Under the pieces are notes generated by a model. It was not told the origin of the DNA. It saw only the letters and a list, made by a program, of their open reading frames with translations, and did no database searches. Below, piece by piece: positions 8,447-16,665 of a stretch of 64,000 bases of DNA. The stretch covers positions 124,001 to 188,000 of the forward strand of contig JACRJM010000010.1 in NCBI GenBank assembly GCA_016219965.1. Reading direction: 5' to 3'. How positions within the stretch are numbered: the first letter of the stretch is position 1; every line of letters begins with the position of its first letter. Position numbers and translations under genes: made by a program. Origin of the DNA: Candidatus Schekmanbacteria bacterium. Its GTDB lineage: Bacteria > Schekmanbacteria > GWA2-38-11 > J061.

Positions 8447-9437
8447 TTCTTCTAGCTCCGTTTTTAAAGATATTTTTCGGATGGCAAGTGCCTCCGCAGC
8501 TTACCGGGATATCTTCTATCATCTTTCTTATAATTTCATAATCGCTGTTCCGAGCTTCCATAAAACCAAACTTGAACTCTTCATCCCAGTCCTTTACAAT
8601 ATTTCTGTCTCTGGTATTTACCGGGTTAACTTTAAGCAAGGCTTTCTTAATCCAGCTTACCATCTCCGGATCAGCATTACTTCGCACAACAATAGGAACA
8701 GAAGGTATTGGATCAGACCTGGAAATAACCTTAAGTCCCATACGGCTATATTTTTCAGCTTCAACATCTTTAAGGGCACCAGCAGCATACTTTCCTTTCA
8801 AAACCCCTGTTGCTACTGCATCATGGTGCTTAAGGTTAACATACTTTATGTCTTCAAGACCTATTCCGTTGTGCCAGAGAAGATACCTCGGAAACAGGTT
8901 CCCTGATGTTGACTTTATTGATGCAAAAGCAAATGTCTTGCCTTTTAGATCAGAGAGTTTGTTTATTCCGCTATCTTCTCTTGTAACTATATCGCTATAA
9001 TAAAACCCTTTGCCTGAGACGTTCTTGCTTCTCAGTATTGCTTTTGCCCCAAATGCAATCCATGACTCCACAAAGGTAACTCCACCAAGTGAAGCAACTT
9101 CGGTTTCTCCGTAATGAAGGTCCTCAACTGTCTCTTCATAGGTGGAACCAAGCTTTAATTCAAATTTGTAGGGAGTATTTTCAGTAAGATAATCCATTAT
9201 AGGCTGGTACCTCTTATACATGAGAACCGGGTTATAGCGGGAAATTACTCCAAATTTAACGATTGGTTTATTCTCTTTTTTTGCTCCTGGAATTATCCGG
9301 TGTTCTTGCGTTTCAATGAGCTTTTCTTCGCATGCAGATATCAACAAAAAGAAGGGAATTACAAAAACAAAGAAAAGTCTTAAAATAAATAGGTTAGTAG
9401 TCTTTTCCCCAACGAGATGTCCTGAAATTTTAACCAT
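8418..9437 (-). CDS. PhnD-like periplasmic binding lipoprotein with C-terminal CXXXCH
   Basis: 339-residue lipoprotein (lipobox LISAC near residue 36) of the phosphate/phosphonate-binding PhnD type: FGVISRYNPVLMYKRYQP opening, GEVASLGG-like pocket segment (TEVASLGGV) and the DLKGKTFAFAS hinge. No ABC transporter genes accompany it; instead it precedes a histidine kinase and sigma-54 activator. Stand-alone PhnD-like proteins coupled to two-component systems are known sensors (AioX for arsenite, TorT, ArrT, the TtrS domain). The tail carries CGGTCH, a CXXXCH motif that could attach heme or form a reactive Cys pair; this is atypical for the family. Upstream of the ATG I see no clear ribosome site, and the start codon lies in a perfect inverted repeat. 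Confidence 0.85.
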   Translation of the reverse strand: MVKISGHLVGEKTTNLFILRLFFVFVIPFFLLISACEEKLIETQEHRIIPGAKKENKPIVKFGVISRYNPVLMYKRYQPIMDYLTENTPYKFELKLGSTYEETVEDLHYGETEVASLGGVTFVESWIAFGAKAILRSKNVSGKGFYYSDIVTREDSGINKLSDLKGKTFAFASIKSTSGNLFPRYLLWHNGIGLEDIKYVNLKHHDAVATGVLKGKYAAGALKDVEAEKYSRMGLKVISRSDPIPSVPIVVRSNADPEMVSWIKKALLKVNPVNTRDRNIVKDWDEEFKFGFMEARNSDYEIIRKMIEDIPVSCGGTCHPKNIFKNGARRIGKMDKSQD

Positions 9438-9454
9438 AAGTTTTTCTTATGGTT
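9432..9454. promoter_or_regulatory. Perfect 9-bp inverted repeat over the PhnD-like start codon
   Basis: AACCATAAG and CTTATGGTT flank a five-base loop, and the ATG at 9437-9435 lies inside one arm. In the minus-strand transcript the start codon would be paired. It may damp translation or be an operator. On the plus strand it is followed by a short T-rich stretch, so a weak terminator for plus-strand transcription is another reading. Confidence 0.5.
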
Positions 9455-9471
9455 TATTTTATGCTCTATGT

Positions 9472-9594
9472 CTACTGTTTCTTGGTGCTGCTAAGCTCGA
9501 ATTTCTGCATCAAGTAAAGGCAGACAGTCCCAAGGCAGAGAATAAAGGTTATTATCCCAAAAGCCAATAAAACAGTTTTTAGTGCTGCAAACAT
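9472..9594 (-). CDS. Small single-helix membrane protein (40 aa)
   Basis: A 40-codon frame starts at an ATG preceded by AAGGAG and ends in TAG. The product is one membrane helix (about residues 5-28, FAALKTVLLAFGIITFILC start) with a short polar tail. It lies 40 bases after the six-heme cytochrome gene and 34 bases before the PhnD-like gene, in the same direction. No family is recognised. Size and place resemble the small accessory subunits of membrane respiratory complexes, so it may belong to the Rieske/Qrc-like complex encoded upstream. The strong ribosome site and lack of any competing frame support it as real. Confidence 0.65.
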   Translation of the reverse strand: MFAALKTVLLAFGIITFILCLGTVCLYLMQKFELSSTKKQ

Positions 9595-9634
9595 GATATT
9601 TATTTCTCCTTAAAAAATTCTCCTCACCATTTTT

Positions 9635-10195
9635 CTACCATTCATAGTGGCATTTGAGGCACGACTCTCTTGTGTCCTCTTTTTCATGGCACTTGAAACA
9701 GTTCTCCATGCGGGGCCTGTTAGTCTGCGGTTCCTCCTTGTCATGGGAAATGTTTGCATGGCAGTCAGTGCATTGCGCACCTACATCCTCAAGATGGAAC
9801 TTGTGCGGTATTTTAATATTAAGAGGATTAGTTTTAAACCCAATCTGCTCGTTAGTCTTTGTAATATTCTCGTGGCACCTGATGCAGTTAGGAGTTACCA
9901 TATTATCATCAGCTGAATAGTAGCGCGGGATTATCTGTTCATGTTTGGTGTGGCACTCAGGACATCTCACACTTTCCGGATGGACCTTGGATTCCCTCCA
10001 GAATTCGGAATAAGCCTGCTTATAGTGACAGCCCATGCAGAACTGCCGTCTCGTCGTAGTATATTGTTCTAAAACCACAAAAGACGTACTTCCTGCAATA
10101 ATGGCAATAACTCCTATCACACACCATCCCTTGAAGGTCAAGTGCGGTATCTTCCTCACAGTTTTTACAAAAAAATCAACAGCCTTATTAAACAC
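9635..10195 (-). CDS. Six-heme membrane-anchored cytochrome c (NapC/NrfH-like N-terminus)
   Basis: 186 residues with one N-terminal anchor helix (about 23-43) and six CXXCH sites: CMGCH, CPECH, CIRCH, CTDCH, CFKCH, CLKCH. The first part (FCMGCHYKQAYSEFW) matches the NapC/NrfH/NirT pattern, where a membrane tetraheme takes electrons from quinol. The rest is a compact triheme-like module. It follows the molybdopterin-like gene by 33 bases and is the last large gene of the Rieske/b/Qrc-like operon. It probably connects that complex with periplasmic carriers. AGGTGTTTA precedes the ATG. Confidence 0.88.
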   Translation of the reverse strand: MFNKAVDFFVKTVRKIPHLTFKGWCVIGVIAIIAGSTSFVVLEQYTTTRRQFCMGCHYKQAYSEFWRESKVHPESVRCPECHTKHEQIIPRYYSADDNMVTPNCIRCHENITKTNEQIGFKTNPLNIKIPHKFHLEDVGAQCTDCHANISHDKEEPQTNRPRMENCFKCHEKEDTRESCLKCHYEW

Positions 10196-10228
10196 CTCTA
10201 AACCTCCTTATTCGAATTGAAAATTTTT

Positions 10229-12550
10229 TTATGCCTTGCTTATCCTTACAACAGTGTCCATCCAGCTCTGACCGCCGCCTATGGGATCAGCTTTTAGAGC
10301 AATCACGGGATTAGGATTAACTCCGTTCCCTTCTTCTTCCCACCAGATGAAATCAGTGTTTGGATCTTCACTTTCGAAACTTTCAGCAAGAGCTACATGT
10401 CCATATTTGTTATGCCCGCAGCTGTCAGACACTGCAATTACCTGCGGATGAATGCCGTTAGTAAGCCATGCCTTTCCTGTAATACTCCCTTTTTTGGAAG
10501 TCAGTTTAACCATATCTTCTTTTTTTATTCCCATTTTTTCCGCAACATCAGCATTTATCCAGATTCCATTATGATGGATGATTTCTGAAAGCCACATGCA
10601 GTTTGATGTCCTGTCATGGGTATGGACATTGTACTGGAATTTAACAAGTATAAACTCATCCCCCTTAAGGCTTTTATGTTCTTCTATGGGATGATATGAA
10701 GGAAGCGGGTCAAACCCTGCTTTTTCAAGCCGTTCCGAGTAAATCTCTATTTTTCCGGAAGGAGTATTAAATCCCTTTTGCTTATAACTCTGGTATTCAG
10801 GAACAACGTTTGAATCAGCCCAGAAGCCATTTTGTGCAAGGTAGTCAATTCCGCCTGCTGCATCGAGCCCGGGTATTTTTGAGGCAATCTGCCTCACATA
10901 ATCTTTTGAATCCTTAAACGGGAAGGCTCCGGCAACTCCTTCTCCGACAACATTTGCAAGCTTGATAATGATATCTGTGAATGCCATGCTGTCACCCAGC
11001 GGCTTCACAACAGGCTGTCTTAAACTTACAAAAGGAATAAAGTTCATTGCAGGTGGAGATTCAAGCTCCCATCTTTCAAGATAGCTTGCAGACGGAAGGA
11101 TTAAGTCAGCAAGGTCACAAGTCTCCGAGTAATACGAATCTATGGCAACATGAAACGGGATAAGTTTCTCATCCTTAAGAACAGCGGCAGCGCCTACGTT
11201 GTCCGGAACCGAATACGCCGGGTTATAGTTATAAGTCATATAAACGCCGCACTTATATTTTCCTCCCGCTATTTTTGAAAGAACCTGGTCCTCAGGCTCA
11301 CCGGCAATAAACGGGGATTCACGGCGGTCAAGAATGCTGCTTTTTGCCGAAGGGGGCTGAGGTGCCGGTGCCAAATCTTCAAGCGCGAAGCACCGCGGCA
11401 TACAGTATCCTCCTTTTACATCAATATTCCCGGTAATAACATTAAGAAGGAATATACACCGTTCACTGTAAACTCCATTGACATGTTTTGTAACCCCTCC
11501 TGTGGATATGGTAGTTGCCGGCTTTGTCTCGGCAAACTCGAGTGCGACTCTCCTGATATCGTTAGCAGGAACACCGCTCTCTTTTTCCGCAAGGTCGAGG
11601 GTATATCTCTTAAGATGCAAAGCGAGCTTCTCCGGAGAATAGTTGGTCCATTTTTCTATAAACTCCCGATCATAAAGCCCGTCTTCCATAATTACATTCG
11701 CCATTGCAAGCGCCACAATCGCATCAGTTCCCGGCTTTATAGGATGCCATTCATCGCTTCTTCCTGCTGTCTGAGACATTCGCGCATCGAAGGTAACTAT
11801 CTTTGCAGGTTTATGGATCTTATTTTCATCAATCCTCTCTGACCTCGCCTCTACGATTCTCTGGACAAAGCTTGTCCTCAATATAAAAGCTTCATAAGGA
11901 TTGGAGCCGAAATTAAGGATATATTGTGTGTTGGCAACATCGCTTATGTCCAGATCAGAACCCCAGGAAAGCATATGAGCGACTTTCTTGTTGTTCCCGC
12001 CAAGAAAGGCATCAGCAAATACATTGGGTGAACCATAAGCATGGAGAAATCTTTTAGCCAGATTTTGTGTGGTTATATCGCGGGGGCTCTGAAAAATAAA
12101 CTCTTCCGGATGACCTTCAGTTTTAAGCTCTTTCAGCTTTGAAGCAGTCATATCCAGAGCATCCTGCCATGATATTTTCTCCCATTTTCCTTCGCCGCGT
12201 TTTCCCACTCTCTTCATGGGTGACAGGATCCGGTCAGGATCATAAACGAGATTTACACCGGCCTGCCCCTTGGCACAAAGCCTTCCTCTGCTGTTCGGGT
12301 GGGCGGGATTGCCTTCCAGCTTGGTTATTCTCCTGTATTCTACAAACCCCATGATTCCGCACCTGGCATAGCAGTTAAGGCATGTGGAAAATGTACCCTT
12401 TCTTTCTTTCTCAGTCGTCCTTGAAACACTGCGGCCTCCCATCTGGAGTTCCTGAGCTTCTATCTTCTTTTCTATGTAATTTCCCATAGCATAAGCAGAA
12501 GCACCTGCCGCAGAAACCTTTAAAAAATCCCTTCTTTTCATTGCACACAT
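10229..12550 (-). CDS. Tat-exported molybdopterin-like subunit lacking the usual Mo-ligand Cys/Ser
   Basis: 773-residue DMSO reductase superfamily protein with a Tat leader (KRRDFLKVS), a complete [4Fe-4S] motif (CLNCYARC, then LCAKG) and the cofactor-domain motifs FGSNPYEA and KPGTDAIVAL. Where relatives carry a Mo-binding Cys or Ser just before a GNKK-type motif, this protein reads FLGGNNKKVAH near residue 182, with Gly at the expected position. It sits between NrfD and a multiheme cytochrome. That is the setting of QrcB (quinone reductase complex) and of ActB, molybdopterin-family subunits that act as electron scaffolds without Mo. A role as an electron-relay subunit is therefore more likely than substrate catalysis, but unusual ligands cannot be excluded. 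The ATG at 12541 giving MKRRDF is an alternative start. Confidence 0.85.
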   Translation of the reverse strand: MCAMKRRDFLKVSAAGASAYAMGNYIEKKIEAQELQMGGRSVSRTTEKERKGTFSTCLNCYARCGIMGFVEYRRITKLEGNPAHPNSRGRLCAKGQAGVNLVYDPDRILSPMKRVGKRGEGKWEKISWQDALDMTASKLKELKTEGHPEEFIFQSPRDITTQNLAKRFLHAYGSPNVFADAFLGGNNKKVAHMLSWGSDLDISDVANTQYILNFGSNPYEAFILRTSFVQRIVEARSERIDENKIHKPAKIVTFDARMSQTAGRSDEWHPIKPGTDAIVALAMANVIMEDGLYDREFIEKWTNYSPEKLALHLKRYTLDLAEKESGVPANDIRRVALEFAETKPATTISTGGVTKHVNGVYSERCIFLLNVITGNIDVKGGYCMPRCFALEDLAPAPQPPSAKSSILDRRESPFIAGEPEDQVLSKIAGGKYKCGVYMTYNYNPAYSVPDNVGAAAVLKDEKLIPFHVAIDSYYSETCDLADLILPSASYLERWELESPPAMNFIPFVSLRQPVVKPLGDSMAFTDIIIKLANVVGEGVAGAFPFKDSKDYVRQIASKIPGLDAAGGIDYLAQNGFWADSNVVPEYQSYKQKGFNTPSGKIEIYSERLEKAGFDPLPSYHPIEEHKSLKGDEFILVKFQYNVHTHDRTSNCMWLSEIIHHNGIWINADVAEKMGIKKEDMVKLTSKKGSITGKAWLTNGIHPQVIAVSDSCGHNKYGHVALAESFESEDPNTDFIWWEEEGNGVNPNPVIALKADPIGGGQSWMDTVVRISKA

Positions 12551-12576
12551 ATTCTCTAACCCCTATTCTATAGTAA

Positions 12577-13491
12577 TCAGTGCAGAGGAAGACTCTGCCC
12601 CGCGATAACGACCACGACGCGCATTGAGTAAACACCCAACAATGTCAGCAAAGAAGCAAAAACTGTATTCCCCAGAGCTTTATTAAACTTGGGACTAAGC
12701 AGAATCACAAGCGGCACCAGCCCGCCTATGATCAACTCGACAAAAACAAACTCAAGACTGAAGTCACCAAAAAGAATAAGCTTTGCAACCCTTAGCGCTT
12801 CCTCCGTCGATGTAAGAAGGACGAGGATGTCGTTAAACACGAGGAAAAGATCAAAGAGGATCGCAAAGGCAAGATACGTGCCGAGCTGACATATAAGCGT
12901 TTTATCTGCCTCTCTCTGTTCCGATGTCATCTTCCCGTAAAAGTACTTGTTCCTTATTGCCGCAAGGACAATCATCATTGCAAAACCCGAAACCATTGCA
13001 GAAACAATGAAGAGGGTCGGCATGAGAGCCGTTGACCATAGAGCTCTTCCTTTACCAAGGGCAAGTATGAAACCTGTGTATCCATGAGTTGCAATAGCAA
13101 GAGGGATTCCTATGATACCAAGCCTCTTGGCTAGCTTGTCCCTTCCGGTAAAGAGGTAATATGCGTAGATAATACCGTTTATCGGATAGGCAGTAAGAAG
13201 AAAACTTCCGTATGTTATTGGCGATTTCGGATTGAGGTACAAGAAAAGGTGCCAGAACCGCAAAGGCTGTTCAAGGTCAACGATAAGGGTAGACGGCGCC
13301 AGCACGAGGAGTATTGGAGCCATTAAAGCGCCAATCCTCCCTATCGGTTTAAACTCTGTTTTCCCGCCAAGGGTAGAAAGAACAGAGATAACAAATGAAC
13401 CTGCACTCAATCCTGTAAGATAAAAATATGTTGCTATCCAGTAACCCAAAGGCATTTCATAAGGTGTATTGTATACGACATTCACATCCAT
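12577..13491 (-). CDS. NrfD/PsrC/QrcD-type quinone-interacting membrane subunit
   Basis: 304-residue integral membrane protein with about eight hydrophobic helices, starting YWIATYFYLTGLSAGSF as in NrfD-family proteins. Such subunits exchange electrons with the quinone pool next to a four-cluster Fe-S partner, and in Qrc and alternative complex III may help move charge. The gene begins three bases after the Fe-S gene and ends 26 bases before the molybdopterin-like gene, so the three form a tight FeS-NrfD-Mo module. No extra domains are visible. Confidence 0.92.
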   Translation of the reverse strand: MDVNVVYNTPYEMPLGYWIATYFYLTGLSAGSFVISVLSTLGGKTEFKPIGRIGALMAPILLVLAPSTLIVDLEQPLRFWHLFLYLNPKSPITYGSFLLTAYPINGIIYAYYLFTGRDKLAKRLGIIGIPLAIATHGYTGFILALGKGRALWSTALMPTLFIVSAMVSGFAMMIVLAAIRNKYFYGKMTSEQREADKTLICQLGTYLAFAILFDLFLVFNDILVLLTSTEEALRVAKLILFGDFSLEFVFVELIIGGLVPLVILLSPKFNKALGNTVFASLLTLLGVYSMRVVVVIAGQSLPLH

Positions 13492-13494
13492 GAC

Positions 13495-14097
13495 TTATTC
13501 TCTCCCTTTCATCGGATCCATAACCTCGAGATCTGCCGCAATGTAGAAAACATGCGGTTTTGTAGCCATATCAGGCTTTAAAACCTGCACCGGATTCGTT
13601 GCAAGCAGTTTTGAAATCTCTGAATCAGGATCTTTGATATTCCCGAAAATACGTGCATGCCCCAGACATGTAACAACACATGCCGGCGCTATCCCCTGAT
13701 CAACCCTGTGCTCGCAGAAATAACATTTCTGTACGATCCGCTTTATTGGATTTACAAAACGGACATCGTAAGGACATGATGCGATGCAGTACTTGCATGC
13801 TATGCACCGGTGAGGGTCAACCATAACTATGCCGTCCTCTCTCTGGTACGATGCCTGTGTAGGGCAGTTCTGTACGCAGATCGGTTTTTCACAGTTATTG
13901 CATAACGAGGGGAGAAAAGAACGGCTCACGTTCGGATACTGTCCCTTCTCAATTATTTTTACCCATGATCTGAAAACGCTTAACGGAACATCATTCTCAC
14001 TCTTGCAGGCGACAGAACAGCTGTGGCACCCGATACAGCGCCTCAGATCTATCACCATTGCATATCTTGGTGTTTTCTTTTCTTTAGTCTCTGCCAT
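13495..14097 (-). CDS. Four-cluster [4Fe-4S] subunit (PsrB/QrcC type)
   Basis: 200 residues with four cysteine groups: CIGCHSCSVAC, CNNCEKPICVQNC, CIACKYCIASC, and CYFC followed by PACVVTC. This is the DmsB/PsrB/QrcC arrangement for a wire of four cubane clusters. There is no export signal; it would travel with the Tat-leader partner. It is 19 bases downstream of the nine-heme cytochrome gene and three bases upstream of the NrfD gene. It probably carries electrons between the NrfD quinone site and the molybdopterin-like and heme subunits. Confidence 0.93.
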   Translation of the reverse strand: MAETKEKKTPRYAMVIDLRRCIGCHSCSVACKSENDVPLSVFRSWVKIIEKGQYPNVSRSFLPSLCNNCEKPICVQNCPTQASYQREDGIVMVDPHRCIACKYCIASCPYDVRFVNPIKRIVQKCYFCEHRVDQGIAPACVVTCLGHARIFGNIKDPDSEISKLLATNPVQVLKPDMATKPHVFYIAADLEVMDPMKGRE

Positions 14098-14116
14098 TGT
14101 TCAACCCATTATCCTT

Positions 14117-15409
14117 TCAACTCTTTTTTTTTGCTGTCCTCTCATACTCATCCGTTACCACCCTCAACTTCGCATAAAGAAGGATGACAATCAAAACTAT
14201 GATAACCAAATAATAGACAAGGTTCTTTTTCCTCATATCCAGTCCCTGCTTGAATTCCGAAACAGTCTGCTGAACCTTATCTGTGTTCGCCGTAATTTTT
14301 GTCTTCAACTCATTTATCTTCTCCAGGTTCAACGAATGGGTAAGAGGACCAATCTCCTTGTAATAAGTCCCCGCCTCATTCATAAGGTCCTCGATGTCCT
14401 GGTTGTTCCTTCCTGAATATTCTATGCTTAGTACTTCTTTGTTAGCTCTGTCAACCTCGCCCTTAGTATCCAGTATTACCGCGTAAATATCTTTTGCCAG
14501 TTGCTGGATGTCATTGCCCTGATGACAGGCGCCGCAATGTCCGGATTCAACTCCCTGGAACATCTCAGGGGCAAGCATCTTGTTCTTGTGACTTCCATGA
14601 CAGTCATAACATTTAGGGCTTCCGTTCTTCTGCAGTGCAGCATAATGAGGCCCTTCCCTGAACTTGTCGAGCACTGTGCCGTGACAGCTGCCGCAAACCT
14701 CTGCTACATCCTTAACTCCCGGAGGTGTTGCGCCATGAGTGCCGTGGCAAGTCGCACAGTTAGGAACCAGTGCAGGGTTCTTGTCCTTTACTTTCCCATA
14801 AAGAATCTGTCCATGATACCCTTCTTTGTAGAGAGCAAGCTGTTCGGCTTTGATCCCATATTTGCTCATAAGCTGAGAATCCGCATGGCACTTCCCGCAG
14901 GTATCGGGTACATTGGTATAATATACCGAAGAGCCGGGATCATTTACTTTCTTTATGTCATGGGCTCCATGACAGTTTGAGCAGACCGCTACATTTGTGT
15001 CCCCTTTTTCAAGCTGTATTCCGTGAATACTTGTCTTGTATTGATCATACTGGTCTGTTCTTACGTTGTACTTCCTCATCCTTACAGTGTCAGAATGGCA
15101 CTTCGCGCAAAGTTCAGGGACCGCTTTCTTAGACGGCTTTCCTATAAAACCTTTTGCCTGATACATTGCCTTGTCCATGTCATCATCTACAAGAGGGTTG
15201 CCGCCGTGACAATCCTGGCAATAAATCCCTTCTGCTTTATGTATACTTGTTTCCCACTGGGTAACTACCTTCTGAGCCTCTCCGTCAAGTCCCCTGTGGC
15301 AGGTAACACATCCATTGTTCTCTGCAAAAACAGGAGCAACAGCTATTACACTGCTGATTAGCAAAAGAGTACAAACTAACATTAGTGTCCTCTTTGGATT
15401 CATTTTCAT
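14117..15409 (-). CDS. Nine-heme cytochrome c with coiled coil and C-terminal anchor
   Basis: About 430 residues. After a signal sequence ending near VFAEN there are nine CXXCH sites (CVTCH, CQDCH, CAKCH, CSNCH, CGKCH, CATCH, CGSCH, CYDCH, CGACH) with interspersed SIHG and YHG histidines typical of distal ligands. A charged, heptad-like region follows (LAKDIYAVILDTKGEV onward), then a C-terminal helix (LVYYLVIIVLIVILLYA) anchoring it in the membrane. AAGGAATT precedes ATG codons at 15409 and 15403; the longer reading to 15478 would overlap the cytochrome b gene. It lies between the b-type subunits and the Fe-S/NrfD/Mo module, so it is a good candidate for the link between the two halves of this complex. 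Confidence 0.88.
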   Translation of the reverse strand: MKMNPKRTLMLVCTLLLISSVIAVAPVFAENNGCVTCHRGLDGEAQKVVTQWETSIHKAEGIYCQDCHGGNPLVDDDMDKAMYQAKGFIGKPSKKAVPELCAKCHSDTVRMRKYNVRTDQYDQYKTSIHGIQLEKGDTNVAVCSNCHGAHDIKKVNDPGSSVYYTNVPDTCGKCHADSQLMSKYGIKAEQLALYKEGYHGQILYGKVKDKNPALVPNCATCHGTHGATPPGVKDVAEVCGSCHGTVLDKFREGPHYAALQKNGSPKCYDCHGSHKNKMLAPEMFQGVESGHCGACHQGNDIQQLAKDIYAVILDTKGEVDRANKEVLSIEYSGRNNQDIEDLMNEAGTYYKEIGPLTHSLNLEKINELKTKITANTDKVQQTVSEFKQGLDMRKKNLVYYLVIIVLIVILLYAKLRVVTDEYERTAKKKS

Positions 15410-15459
15410 AATTCCTTTTTTTATTGGCATATTCCTTTTTTTGTTATTTGAATAATTGA

Positions 15460-15888
15460 TCAAGAATAATGACCCCATATTGTGAGGGCTGCAAATGAGA
15501 TAACGCCCACTATACCGAGCAGAATGGCAAACTTCCTCCTGCTGGGTTTACGTTCAGGGTTCTTATCAAAAAACGGAAACAATACGAGGAGTGCAAACAC
15601 TACTCCCTGACCGAGAACGCCAATTACCTTTGGCGCCCACTGTCCAAGAACATCAAGATACTCTGCCACTTTAAGCCACTGGTAAGCCGCAAGAAAATAC
15701 CATTCCGGTTTTATATGTTCCGGTGTTGTAAATGGATCTGCCGGTGGCTCCATCGGTGCAGGATACAAAGTGGCCAGAGTAATCAGACCGCCAAATACAA
15801 TAAATGCAACTATAATTTCTTTTAATATATGATTAGGAAAAAAAGGTATCCCTTTTTCCTCTTCATGTTTTTTTTCAGTATTACTCAT
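15460..15888 (-). CDS. Cytochrome b subunit IV-like C-terminal half (PEWY)
   Basis: 142 residues with three hydrophobic helices and the quinol-oxidation loop PEWYFL preceded by DPFTTPEHIK, the signature of the C-terminal part of cytochrome b and of b6f subunit IV. It completes the split cytochrome b encoded directly upstream at 15930-16649. With the Rieske protein it would form a quinol-oxidising core. The gene is followed 50 bases later by the nine-heme cytochrome, which takes the place of cytochrome f or c1 as probable acceptor. Confidence 0.93.
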   Translation of the reverse strand: MSNTEKKHEEEKGIPFFPNHILKEIIVAFIVFGGLITLATLYPAPMEPPADPFTTPEHIKPEWYFLAAYQWLKVAEYLDVLGQWAPKVIGVLGQGVVFALLVLFPFFDKNPERKPSRRKFAILLGIVGVISFAALTIWGHYS

Positions 15889-15929
15889 CCCAAATTTCCT
15901 CCGCTATTGGAGTAAAGCAATTGTTTTTC

Positions 15930-16649
15930 TTATAATGCCTCTGATATCCCCTGCCGTCTGATCATAAGGAAATGACTGATAAGAAAAACTGCTATTGCAG
16001 CCGGCAGAATCAGGACATGAATCGCAAAAAATCTTGTAAGTGTTGCCTGTGAAATATCACTACCACCCCTTATGAGCATTTTTATGAGATCACCGGCAAC
16101 CGGCATTGCACTCGGGACCTCTGTACCAACCGTTGTTGCCCAGTACGATATCTGGTTCCAGGGGAGGAGATATCCGGTAAAACCGAACCCCAGTGTAACA
16201 CAAAGGAGCATTACCCCTGTGACCCAGTTGAAGTCGCGGGGTGCCTTATAGGCTCCGTAGAAAAAGACCCTTAACATGTGTAAAAGACAGAACACACTCA
16301 TAAGGTTTGCCGCCCAGTGATGAATGCCGCGCATTAGCCATCCGAAGGGGACATTATTCGTTATATGAACAACACTTTTGTAAGCCTCGGCAGTAGTAGG
16401 TTGATAATACATGAGAAGAAGCACTCCTGTAAAAGCCTGAACTATAAAAAGCAGGAATGTCACTCCGCCAAAGCAGAACAACCAGTTAACATGATCAGGA
16501 ACGGGCTTTTTAAGATTTTTCTCAAGAGCCTCTCTAATGCTTAACCTATCATCAAGAGGACCATAAACAAAACCAGTAAGTGAAATCAGGTTTATAATTT
16601 CCCTGAAACTTGTCCGTTTTTCCAAATCCTTATGTTCATTGTCAGCCAT
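15930..16649 (-). CDS. Cytochrome b6-like diheme subunit of Rieske/cyt b complex
   Basis: 239 residues, four transmembrane helices. Heme-b ligands are visible as HHWAANLMSVFCLLH (His-X13-His) and IHVLILPAAIAVFLISH (His-X14-His); the X14 spacing is the b6 form. The GYLLPWNQISYWATTVGTE segment is the Qo-site cd region. Together with the PEWY subunit downstream this is a split cytochrome b as in b6f and in many Firmicutes and anaerobes. It sits 16 bases after the Rieske gene. It should move electrons across the membrane between quinone sites as part of a proton-translocating complex. Confidence 0.94.
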   Translation of the reverse strand: MADNEHKDLEKRTSFREIINLISLTGFVYGPLDDRLSIREALEKNLKKPVPDHVNWLFCFGGVTFLLFIVQAFTGVLLLMYYQPTTAEAYKSVVHITNNVPFGWLMRGIHHWAANLMSVFCLLHMLRVFFYGAYKAPRDFNWVTGVMLLCVTLGFGFTGYLLPWNQISYWATTVGTEVPSAMPVAGDLIKMLIRGGSDISQATLTRFFAIHVLILPAAIAVFLISHFLMIRRQGISEAL

Positions 16650-16665
16650 TTTATATTTAGCCTCC

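Noticed and set aside
13829-14416. 195-codon plus-strand frame across the Fe-S and nine-heme genes
   Set aside because: Runs antisense to two genes with clear cofactor motifs and has no recognisable feature.
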